Shown one piece after another: positions 1 to 8,300 of a stretch of 11,532 nt of DNA. The position numbers and the translations under genes are program-made. Where the stretch lies: assembly GCA_003228395.1 (NCBI GenBank), contig QIDJ01000124.1:1-11532 (forward strand), written 5' to 3'. The first letter of the stretch is position 1. Each line of letters starts with the position of its first letter. The stretch comes from Flammeovirgaceae bacterium. Its GTDB lineage: Bacteria; Bacteroidota; Bacteroidia; Cytophagales; Cyclobacteriaceae. Under the pieces are notes generated by a model, which saw nothing but the letters and a program-made list of their open reading frames with translations, did not search any database and was not told the origin of the DNA.

Positions 1-84
1 TGGGCCAATCCTGGCAATAATTTCAGCCAGCACCAAATCGTGTTGGCTGAGGAATTCTAACGCCGTTTGTAACTGTTTTTTCAA
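1..84 (-). CDS. N-terminal fragment, probable DNA-3-methyladenine glycosylase II (AlkA-like)
   Basis: The minus strand reads 28 uninterrupted codons to the left edge, starting LKKQLQTALEFLS and ending LVLAEIIARIGP. The ending resembles the 'DPVLA-LI--IGP' signature near the N-terminus of DNA-3-methyladenine glycosylase 2 family proteins, which excise alkylated bases by cleaving the N-glycosidic bond (base excision repair). An in-frame TAA at 88-90 lies two codons upstream, so the only start visible in this frame is TTG at 84-82. A more conventional ATG at 101-99, with AAGG six bases before it, is in another frame and reaches TGA after six codons, just where the glycosylase frame begins. So the gene either uses TTG or has a one-base frameshift near its start. 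The HhH and catalytic Asp regions lie outside the window. The assignment rests on a short motif. Confidence 0.5.
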   Translation of the reverse strand, partial: MKKQLQTALEFLSQHDLVLAEIIARIGP

Positions 85-119
85 GGATTATATATTTTCA
101 TCAAACACCTTAATTACGC

Positions 120-199
120 AATCCTCCAAGGTTTTGTTTTGATAGCCAGTAAGTTGTATATGAATTTAAGTGATTTAATAAATGAAACCCTGGAGGATT
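120..199. repeat. 15-bp inverted repeat with 50-bp spacer
   Basis: The left arm AATCCTCCAAGGTTT (120-134) and right arm AAACCCTGGAGGATT (185-199) are reverse complements at 14 of 15 positions. The 50 bases between them are AT-rich and without a gene. The repeat lies in the 220-bp divergent region between the glycosylase fragment and the amidohydrolase gene. The right arm ends in a GGAGG placed before an ATG at 202 that opens only a four-codon frame (Met-Pro-Asp-Phe-stop). The arms could be a pair of operator half-sites or the ends of a small decayed element. No target-site duplication was seen and no function can be assigned. Confidence 0.5.
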
Positions 200-304
200 A
201 AATGCCTGATTTTTAATTTTTTAAAACTACTTGCGGATTTTAGCAAATAGTTGAGGGCAATTTATTAATTTGTGGTAGAACAATCACGCAAAATCATAAA
301 TCCT

Positions 305-1696
305 ATGAAATTCCTTTCTGTAATCAGCTATGTATTCCTTGTTTTTGGTTCACCGGGTTGTGGCAATGGCGCATCGCAGCAAACTGAACAACCGGATGTT
401 CAGTACGCCGTTTCCAATGTAAATGTAATTCCCATGGACCGTGAAATTGTTCTGGAAAACCAGACAGTTCTGATTACGGACGGAAAATTCTACACGATCG
501 GTGATGCAGATAAAGTTGATATACCGGAAAGCGCTGAGGTAATTGACGGATCGGGAAAATTCCTGCTGCCCGGACTGGCCGAAATGCACGCACATATACC
601 GGGTAATCAAAATATGGAGCTGCTAGAGGAAACCCTTTTCCTATATCTTTCAAACGGGATTACGACCATTCGCGGTATGCTTGGTCAGCCGTATCACCTG
701 GAATTGCGGGAGAAAGCTGCCCAAAATGAGGTACTCAGCCCGCGAATTTTCACTTCCGGCCCTTCGCTCAATGGCAACAGCGTAAAAACGGTATCTGAAG
801 CACGTGAAAAAGTAATAGCTTACCAGGAAGCAGGGTATGATTTTCTGAAGCTGCATCCCGGCCTTACACTTGAGAATTTCAATGAAATTGTAAAAACCGC
901 CAGTGAGGTGGGTATTACGTTTTCCGGACATGTATCCATAGATGTAGGCGTACGCAGGGCGCTGGAGGCCGGATATGCATCTATTGACCATGTAGATGGT
1001 TACATCGAAGGACTTGTACCGGAGGATGCAGGCGTGGATCCATCACAGAACGGATTTTTCGGCTACAACTTTACGGATATCGCCGACCGGAATGCCATAC
1101 CTGAATTAGTTAACATGACCAAAGACGCCGGGGTATGGGTAGTGCCGACACAAAGCCTGTTTGAACGATGGGCGGGAACCCACACACCTGAAGCCCTTGC
1201 CGGCGAGCCGGAAATGAAGTACATAGCGGAGAAAACGCGTAATAACTGGATAAAGGCGGTGACTGATTATCAGAGCAGGCCGGAATTTGACCGGGAAAAA
1301 GCAGTACGGTTCAATCAGTTGCGCCGGGACATTATTAAAGCCCTCCACGATGCCGGGGCGGGGTTGTTGTTAGGCTCCGACGCCCCTCAGATATTTAATG
1401 TACCGGGTTTTTCTATTCAGCATGAACTTCAGTATATGATCAAATCAGGGCTTACGCCCTACGAAGCGTTGAAAATAGGGACAGTGAACCCGGCGGTGTT
1501 TTTTGACAGGGAAGGTGAATTTGGCATGATAAAAACAGGCGCTTCCGCTGATTTTCTACTTCTGGACGCCAATCCGCTGGAAGACATTGGAAATGTACAA
1601 GCCCGGGCAGGTGTAATGGTACGGGGGGTATGGCTTCCGGAGGAAGAAATTCATGAAAGGCTTGGCAAGATTGCAGCAAAGTATGCGGAAAAGTGA
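305..1696 (+). CDS. Exported amidohydrolase-family metal-dependent hydrolase (probable lipoprotein)
   Basis: This 463-residue protein belongs to the amidohydrolase superfamily (PF01979 type), in the imidazolonepropionase/Xaa-dipeptidase-like branch. Numbered from the GTG at 272, the metal-site signatures appear in order: HxH at His106/His108 (EMHAHIP), the candidate carboxylated lysine Lys193 (FLKLHP), His220 (SGHVS), His240 (IDHVDG) and Asp370 (GSDAP). The C-terminal 'LTPYEALKIGTVNPA' and 'GASADFLLLDANPL' segments are typical of the family and rebuild the small beta domain. The open frame extends to GTG 272, but ATG 305 is preferred because it gives a compact signal peptide, MKFLSVISYVFLVF, followed by SPGC, a relaxed lipobox with Cys30. 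The product is therefore likely exported and possibly lipid-anchored. The substrate cannot be read from sequence; cyclic amides or dipeptides are plausible. It stands alone and converges on the WG-repeat gene. No Shine-Dalgarno is evident. Confidence 0.9.
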   Translation: MKFLSVISYVFLVFGSPGCGNGASQQTEQPDVQYAVSNVNVIPMDREIVLENQTVLITDGKFYTIGDADKVDIPESAEVIDGSGKFLLPGLAEMHAHIPGNQNMELLEETLFLYLSNGITTIRGMLGQPYHLELREKAAQNEVLSPRIFTSGPSLNGNSVKTVSEAREKVIAYQEAGYDFLKLHPGLTLENFNEIVKTASEVGITFSGHVSIDVGVRRALEAGYASIDHVDGYIEGLVPEDAGVDPSQNGFFGYNFTDIADRNAIPELVNMTKDAGVWVVPTQSLFERWAGTHTPEALAGEPEMKYIAEKTRNNWIKAVTDYQSRPEFDREKAVRFNQLRRDIIKALHDAGAGLLLGSDAPQIFNVPGFSIQHELQYMIKSGLTPYEALKIGTVNPAVFFDREGEFGMIKTGASADFLLLDANPLEDIGNVQARAGVMVRGVWLPEEEIHERLGKIAAKYAEK

Positions 1697-1829
1697 TTGA
1701 CGCCAGATTGCCTGTTAAGTTCTGTTTCAAATTTTTTAGGCATGTTGATAAAAATCAGCAAGAAAAATGTAATAGCTAAAGCACGGTGTAAAATCTTCCC
1801 TGATTTTGACCATAGTGCAGGGTAATAAA

Positions 1830-4151
1830 TCAGTTTATGCCCGACGTCTCTCCTGAAAGCTGCTCTCTGGTGTAGGTTTTCCATTTGCCGGGCACCATCG
1901 CCAGGAAGGTATCACTTACTTTGGAATACAGGAGTTGCTTGTATAAAAACGGGATACGGATAACGCCATCCATATCCACAACCCCATACAATCCCCGCCG
2001 TTTTACAATGATCAGGTTATTTTTAAGAGGCTGCACACGTTCATATTTAGGAAATAACAATGTTTTGCCACTACGGTCGATCAGACCATATAATCCATCC
2101 TTTTCGGAAACCCATAGTCCGTTAATCGATTTTGTAAGCTTATCGGAATCAACTTGCTTGATCAGCTTTCCCTGCCCGTTTATAATACCCCATTTTGTTC
2201 CCTGGCGCACGGGGCATACCCCGTTTTCGAACTTCCCCGTTTCATTATAAAGAGGCTGAACGGCCAGGATTTCACGTTTATCAATAAAGCCCCATTTGCC
2301 CCGTATTTTCACTGCGGCAAGGCCCTCGCTGAATGGTTTTGCTGCCTCATACCTGTTTGCGATCCGCAGTTTGCCGCTCAGGCTGGAAAAGCCGTAAAAC
2401 CCCTGATGTTTGATTCTTAATAACCCTTCGACCGGCGGATCAATATCTTCATAAATCCCGAACGGAATGTATGTTCTGCCTGAAAAGGATACCACGCCTG
2501 CACTCCCTTCTTTTTTGATGATATACAGGCTGTCCCGGAACTGAATGTGTTCGGTGAAACCTGAGTCTGATTTAGAAAAAATAACGCCTTGAAAACTCAC
2601 AAACCAGGAAGTTGCACTGTCGATCTTTTCTTCCAGGTAGCTGTCTTTTGCAATGAGTTTTTTTTCTGTAAAATAAATTAGCGTCTGATCGAAGTCTTTC
2701 AGCCATGTGAGTTTTTTTGATTTTTCAAGATATAGCGTATCGTTGATAATCGTAATTTCTTGTTTTTCAGGAAGGATGAGCCAGTTCCCCGCTTTATCAA
2801 TCACGCCCTGCTCATTATGAAAGACAACGATAGATTTTCCTGAATTAAAAGGAGTAACACCTTCGAAGACACAGTGAATGACTTCGTGGCCGCTCCGGTT
2901 CATGAAACCCCACTTACCATTTCTTTTCACAGCAAATAACCCCTCGCTGACAGGCTTTACCGCCGTGTAGAAATACTGATTTTTCCGGATCCCCAGCGTG
3001 TCATAAACCGACCATCCCGCGTCGCGGCCTTTTGATCTTAAAACATAAACGAATCCGGTGTCCACATAAAGACTGTCGTAAACCGGTTGTATCAGTTCTT
3101 CGCCTGTTTGGGTTATAATTCCGGTTCGTCCGTTCAGCGTTACCTGGTAAAAACTACCTGGAATAGGCAGCATTGAATTGTAGGCTATTTTTGTAATTAA
3201 TTCGCCGGGGATTGTAAGGCGGTACATGTTGTTAATACCTGCAATAAATGCATTTTGTGATGTTTCTTCTATCGTATCAAATAGCATCACACGTTGCGTT
3301 GTATTGTCTGGTGAAAGCAAATGCCATGCACTGACCGGCAGCGCGCTCACTGTGTTATTCGCGATCTCAATTTTTCTGAATTCAGGATTCAGTACATTTC
3401 TCCCGGCCATATCAACCAATCCTGCTTTGCCGTCACGAAAAATAAAAAAATAGTCTCCGTCAGCATGGGCAATGCTGTCAATTTGAAACCGAAGCGCTTC
3501 CCTGCCATTTGTGTTTACCAGCGACAACTTTCCGTTTTCCCGGGTCACTGCCAGCAGTTTTTCAGTTAACCGGTAAATGTTTGGGTAAGCAAAAGGGAGT
3601 AATTGGGTATTATTCAGGTCAATTAATCCATAAACGCGTTTGTTATGATCATATTTTTGGGCTATTACGGTCGGGCCGGTTACCGAGAGTCCGGCATAAG
3701 CGAAAGGGATAATTAACTTACCTCTGGAATTTATAATGCCATAAAACTCCTCACCACTGAGCAATCCTTCTTTTGAGGCAACGATCAGGTCGTTACCAGC
3801 CCGGTAAATTTGGTTGTACTTCGCCGTGAGGGTGATGGAATTAGCTGACGAGATAATGCCCCATTTACCACCGGATCTGAACCCGATAACTCCATCATGA
3901 AATACAGGAATGCCTTCTGACCACCCGATTTCTTCGTATTGCGCCGGAATTATCTCTTTGCCATCCTGGTTAATAACGCCTTTTAATCCATTTTCTTCAT
4001 AAACATTTAAAAACGGGCCGTTTTCAATCTGCGCCCTACCCTGAAAAGGAGTGAATGCAAATTGAAAAAGGAGTATTCCAAAAACGATTTTTTTCGTTGT
4101 CACAGCAGCCGTCTTCACATGTATTGAATTGCCAAAAATACAAGTTAACAT
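1830..4151 (-). CDS. Exported WG-repeat protein
   Basis: The 773-residue protein has an N-terminal signal peptide (KKIVFGILLFQFAFTPF, residues 20-36, then GRAQ) and is otherwise made of about 16 degenerate WG/KWG-type repeats (PF14903 family) from about residue 52 to 745. Clear units are GKWGII (95-100), YGIINSRGKLIIPF (137-150), YGLIDLNN (174-181), GKWGFMNRSG (412-421), GKWGFIDK (618-625), TKWGIINGQGK (652-662), GLYGLIDRSGK (686-696) and GLYGVVDMDG (720-729). Between them lie links such as 'KPFSEGLAAVK'. No catalytic motif is visible; such repeats form beta-rich scaffolds of mostly unknown role, here probably periplasmic or cell-surface. The ATG at 4151 gives a 20-residue n-region. GTG at 4103 (Val17) would give a more usual signal peptide, so the start is uncertain. 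It is divergent from the HHH gene, with 40 bp between the annotated starts. Confidence 0.88.
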   Translation of the reverse strand: MLTCIFGNSIHVKTAAVTTKKIVFGILLFQFAFTPFQGRAQIENGPFLNVYEENGLKGVINQDGKEIIPAQYEEIGWSEGIPVFHDGVIGFRSGGKWGIISSANSITLTAKYNQIYRAGNDLIVASKEGLLSGEEFYGIINSRGKLIIPFAYAGLSVTGPTVIAQKYDHNKRVYGLIDLNNTQLLPFAYPNIYRLTEKLLAVTRENGKLSLVNTNGREALRFQIDSIAHADGDYFFIFRDGKAGLVDMAGRNVLNPEFRKIEIANNTVSALPVSAWHLLSPDNTTQRVMLFDTIEETSQNAFIAGINNMYRLTIPGELITKIAYNSMLPIPGSFYQVTLNGRTGIITQTGEELIQPVYDSLYVDTGFVYVLRSKGRDAGWSVYDTLGIRKNQYFYTAVKPVSEGLFAVKRNGKWGFMNRSGHEVIHCVFEGVTPFNSGKSIVVFHNEQGVIDKAGNWLILPEKQEITIINDTLYLEKSKKLTWLKDFDQTLIYFTEKKLIAKDSYLEEKIDSATSWFVSFQGVIFSKSDSGFTEHIQFRDSLYIIKKEGSAGVVSFSGRTYIPFGIYEDIDPPVEGLLRIKHQGFYGFSSLSGKLRIANRYEAAKPFSEGLAAVKIRGKWGFIDKREILAVQPLYNETGKFENGVCPVRQGTKWGIINGQGKLIKQVDSDKLTKSINGLWVSEKDGLYGLIDRSGKTLLFPKYERVQPLKNNLIIVKRRGLYGVVDMDGVIRIPFLYKQLLYSKVSDTFLAMVPGKWKTYTREQLSGETSGIN

Positions 4152-4191
4152 GAATCCCGGAAAGAAATAAGCCTGAAAGAACGGATAAGGT

Positions 4192-5160
4192 ATGGAATAT
4201 GCCGTGTTATTTAAGAAAGATTTGTCGTATTTTGACTGTGTGATTAAGCGGATAAAAAAATGGGCGCGGTTTTATTTTGGCTTCAGCAAAACCGAAGCAA
4301 ATGGCTTTATTATACTGGCTGTAATTTTAATCGCAGTTACTTTTTTACCCTGGATTGTAAAAATAGGGATTTACAGAGATGCTGTTTCTGATGCACATGC
4401 ATTGGACAGCCTGGTGGCTTTAATGGATAAGCGCATTCATTATGAGCGAACAGAAGAACCGAATGAACCGGTTACCTTTCAGCTTTTTAACTTTGATCCG
4501 AATACAGCTACGCTGTCTGATTTTAAAAAACTTGGCCTGGGTGATGAGATAAGCAACCGGATTATTAAGTACCGCGAAAAAGGGGGTGTATTTTATGAGG
4601 CGGATGATTTGAAAAAAATCTATGGCTTGCGTGAAACGCAATTTGAGATTATCAAACCGTTCATCGCCTTGCCTGGCAAAGAAACCCGTATGGAATCTAA
4701 GCACGTTGAAGAAGCGGCGTCTGCCGTACAATCCGGCAGAATCCCTGAGCCCGGGCGGGTACTTCAATTTGACATTAACAAGACCGATTCGCTGACATTG
4801 ATGCAGGTACAGGGTATCGGCCCGGTGCTCTCGGGCAGGATTGTACGATTCAGGAATAATTTGGGTGGTTTTGTGCACATAGAGCAATTGAACGAGGTCT
4901 ATGGTATTGAAGATTATGCGCTGGTGAATCTGGCAAAAACGGCTTTTATCAGTGCTGATTTTAAACCCGTGATGATAAACATAAACCAGGCACCTTTTGA
5001 AGAACTTGCCGCACATCCGTATGTCAGTTTTACTATTGCCCGCGTTATTATTGCTTACCGGGAACAGCATGACCTGTTTGAAAAGGTAAATGACCTTTTA
5101 AAAATTCAAATTATTGACAAACAATGGCTTAACCGGATGGCTCCGTATCTTGAAATATGA
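4192..5160 (+). CDS. Membrane-anchored triple helix-hairpin-helix protein (ComEA-like)
   Basis: The 322-residue protein has one membrane segment (FIILAVILIAVTFLPWIV, residues 39-56) preceded by a basic Arg/Lys stretch and the motif FGFSKTEANG, which recurs in bacteroidotal helix-hairpin-helix proteins. Three ComEA-type HHH units follow: residues 101-147 (FDPNTATLSDFKKLGLG, ending KKIYGL), 193-239 (FDINKTDSLTLMQVQGIGP, ending NEVYGI) and 262-305 (ININQAPFEELAAHP, ending DLLKI). Such motifs bind DNA without sequence specificity through the backbone. In ComEA they capture incoming DNA at the membrane during transformation, but a competence role here is only inference. The N-terminus points to a soluble domain outside the inner membrane if the basic flank stays inside. 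GTG at 4240 (Val17, before IKRIKKWARFYFG) is a credible alternative start matching the usual family N-terminus; ATG 4192 is kept. No other competence gene is adjacent. Confidence 0.88.
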   Translation: MEYAVLFKKDLSYFDCVIKRIKKWARFYFGFSKTEANGFIILAVILIAVTFLPWIVKIGIYRDAVSDAHALDSLVALMDKRIHYERTEEPNEPVTFQLFNFDPNTATLSDFKKLGLGDEISNRIIKYREKGGVFYEADDLKKIYGLRETQFEIIKPFIALPGKETRMESKHVEEAASAVQSGRIPEPGRVLQFDINKTDSLTLMQVQGIGPVLSGRIVRFRNNLGGFVHIEQLNEVYGIEDYALVNLAKTAFISADFKPVMININQAPFEELAAHPYVSFTIARVIIAYREQHDLFEKVNDLLKIQIIDKQWLNRMAPYLEI

Positions 5161-5230
5161 TACTACTTCAATTCCCAATGCATGAACAACTCACAACACG
5201 GAAATTGTTTACCGGAAATACGCATAGATT

Positions 5231-5243
5231 TTCAATAATTGAA
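5231..5243. promoter_or_regulatory. 13-bp perfect palindrome upstream of helicase gene
   Basis: TTCAAT-A-ATTGAA is a perfect 6-1-6 palindrome lying 60 bp before the helicase start, within the 143-bp gap after the HHH gene. Its size and position would suit a dimeric repressor or activator site. The gap is AT-rich, so a chance palindrome is possible, and no regulator gene is adjacent. Confidence 0.25.
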
Positions 5244-5294
5244 CTTACTATGAACATTCCTTGCGTCAGATTTATTATATTTTGATTTATTTGC

Positions 5295-5299
5295 AGGAG
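5295..5299 (+). promoter_or_regulatory. Shine-Dalgarno sequence of the helicase gene
   Basis: AGGAG lies four bases before ATG 5304. It is the clearest Shine-Dalgarno of the genes in this window, most of which have AT-rich leaders without one, and it supports 5304 as the start. The spacing is slightly short. Confidence 0.5.
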
Positions 5300-5303
5300 C
5301 AAC

Positions 5304-8300
5304 ATGCAGAAAATTCTTAAATCCTATTTACGGCGGCTTACAAACCTTACTGCCACCAACCGCTCACTGTTGTTGATGAGGTTGGTTTCGGAGCAATTTA
5401 TCGATCTGCACGACCTCAATTTTGCGCAGAACAGGCCTTCATTTGAGATCATAGAAGAACTGATTGGCAGGAAGCAGGTAATCTCACTTTGTCCCCTGCA
5501 GGATGCAAGAGATGAGTTTACGAATGCCATGAGCCGGAAACTCAAGAGGCTGAACCGGGTTGAAAAATTCATTTTTGAAGAAAGAGGATCAAAAGACCTG
5601 TATGTAGGCTGGCCCTTTTTAAGAGGAAAATTTTCCGACGGTACGCTTGTACGGTGTCCGCTCATGTTTTTCCCGGTAGAACTCGAATCGAAAAATAACC
5701 GGTGGATGCTGAAACAGCGGGAAGAAGTCAATATTACGCTGAATAAAACCTTTCTGCTGGCCTACGCTTATTTCAATAAAGTAAAGATTGGTGATGATCT
5801 TCTGGAACGGGTGTTTGATGACTTTGATACGGACAGTACGGTGTTCCGGACGGCGCTGTACCAGCTTTTCAAGGAAAGCCCGATTAAAATCAATTTCAAT
5901 CCTGACAATTTTTCAAACAAGCTGGACTCATTCGAAAGCTTTACAAAAAAAGATTTTGAAGCAGCCACGCAGAACGGGGTGATAAAACTGATGCCGGAAG
6001 CGGTACTGGGTATATTTCCTCAGGCAGGCTCGCACCTGGTGCCCGACTATCTGGAAATGATCGAACACAATAAGGTAGCGGATATCGAGGAGTTTTTTAC
6101 TTCACGGGTCATGCTGGAAGAAGACCTGAGTAAAATGCCATTAACGAATTTTCTCGGAAAAGTGAGAGAAGAGCGGATCATCACGCCTTACCGGCTGGAC
6201 GCATTTCAGGAGAATGCACTGAAAGCCGTTAAAAAGGGTAATTCCATCGTCGTTCAGGGGCCTCCGGGGACGGGTAAGTCACAGTTAATCTGCAATCTTA
6301 TTGCTGACAGTATTGCCTCCGGCAAAAAAGTGCTGGTGGTATCACAAAAACGGGCAGCGCTGGATGTGGTGTATAGCAGGCTTAAAGAAAAAGGTATTGC
6401 TGAATTTACAGGACTGGTACACGATTTTAAAAACGACCGAAAGGAAATATACGCCAAACTCGCGAACCAGATTACCCGGATTCCTGATTATCAATCGCGA
6501 AATAACAGCCTTGATGTAATCCAACTGGAGCGGCAGTTTCAAACATCGAGCCGTACCATCGATAAACTTACTGAAGAGCTTGAAGAATATAAAGAGGCCC
6601 TTTTCAATGAAAACGAATGTGGTTTATCGGTAAAAGAGCTCTATCTCACTTCTGACCGGTCTGCACGGATCCTTGATCTGAGACAGGTTTACAAAAATTT
6701 TAATTTCAATGACATAGATGCGTTCATGGATAATCTACATGAATACATTACCTATTCGAGATTATTTTCGAAAAAATCTTATTTACTATCTGACCGCAAA
6801 TCCTTTCACACATTCGGGCTACAGGACCTGAAATCTATGCAGGAGATTCTTGAAGAGATTCCATCGCTGGAATACGATACAGGCAGGAAGATTGAGAAGA
6901 TCATCGGTGAAAGACTGGGTATTGAAGAGTGCCTAAAGTTGAATGAACAAAAAGAAACGCTCCGTGATTTTTTCAGGATACTTAAAGAGGACAGGGTCTA
7001 TGAGTATTTTCGCCGGATCATCAAATTTCCCGAAAAAGACGCGAATTTATTGTCGCTGTCAAATTCCGAGCGTGTAATACTCGAATGTTTCAGGGGCCAG
7101 GGTATAGAATCAAGCCTGCATGCATCCGAATTAGGCAGGTTTCAGGAAATCCTGGAGCGTGCCATTGATGCGAAAAAACGCCTTATCCCTTTCCTGAAAT
7201 GGATGCTGTTTGGGAAAGACAAGTATCTCATCAAGCGGGTACTGGTTGCCAACCGGCTGAGCAACGATAAAAAAGGCTTCAAGGCATTGATTGAAAAAAT
7301 GGATAACCGCCTGAACCTTGAACATAACCTTACCAAACTGCGTGAAAAAACCTGGGTGGAGGTCCTTCCTGAAGATTATAAAAAAGTGAATTTCCAGACC
7401 TGGTTTCATCTGCAGAAACAAGCCTTGAAAGCAAAGGAGATTTTCAATGCAATCCGGAATTTCAAGAATTTTTTTCGGATAAACACCTTGCTGTACGATG
7501 AGTTTCTGGGAAAAGTAGAACAGATGTTTGCAGTAATTGATACCGTAATCGAACACCGCAACAAGTGGTTGCAGTATTTTACCGCTACGCAAATCTCCAG
7601 ATTAACAGCAGATGATTCATTAGCTTACCGGATGTCAGAGGCGCTGAACCGGGATTTCGATGCGTTGTGCGAATATGATAAACTTATTGACGGGCTTAAA
7701 TCCTATGAACTGGAGGTGCTTGGAAAACTTTATGACATGCAGGATGAACTTGAGATGGAAGCAGAAGTATTATTTCAGAACAGCCTCAGAATGGCCTGGA
7801 TAGACCATATTGAAGCGAAATATCCCATCCTGCGATCCACTGCTTCGGGCAAGTTTATCCGGATGGTACGCGATCTGCAGCAGGCAGTAGAAAAAAAGCA
7901 TGAGGCAAGCGAAGACATACTTTTGATTAAGGCCCGGGAGAGATCATACTATGAAGTGGAATACAACCGGCTCAACAATATGGTTACCTATCGTGACCTC
8001 CTTCATCAGGTTACTAAAAAGCGCAGGGTATGGCCGGTACGCAAGCTTATTGCCGCCTTCCACCACGAGTTGTTTGATTTGTTACCCTGCTGGATGGCCT
8101 CTCCGGAGTCTGTCTCTGCTATTTTCCCCATGCAGCAGTTATTCGATATCGTAATATTTGACGAGGCGTCGCAATGTTTTGCTGAAAAAGGAATTCCCGC
8201 CATGTACCGTGGAAAACAGATTGTGATTGCCGGCGACTCCAAACAGTTGCGCCCTAATGACCTCTACCAGATCAGGTGGGAGGAAGAAGAAACGGACGAA

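Noticed and set aside
202..216. Four-codon frame Met-Pro-Asp-Phe-stop after a GGAGG as a leader peptide for the amidohydrolase
   Set aside because: It is too short to judge, 88 bases from the gene, and shows no attenuator hairpin; it is noted only as part of the inverted repeat.
1743..1760. Hairpin TGTTGAT-aaaa-ATCAGCA between the convergent amidohydrolase and WG genes as a bidirectional terminator
   Set aside because: The 7-bp stem contains a wobble pair and is AT-rich, and no T-run follows it on either strand, so a Rho-independent terminator is not supported.
4420..5070. 216-codon minus-strand frame inside the HHH gene
   Set aside because: The opposite strand encodes three recognisable helix-hairpin-helix units over the same bases; the minus frame shows no domain and reads as a shadow.
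5261..5284. Bacteroidotal promoter TTG...TAnnTTTG before the helicase
   Set aside because: The TATATTTTG at 5276-5284 has one base too many for the -7 box, and the only nearby TTG (5261-5263) lies 12 bases away instead of about 19.
7131..7592. 153-codon minus-strand frame inside the helicase gene
   Set aside because: It is antisense to a continuous helicase reading frame, with no recognisable motif or leader of its own.
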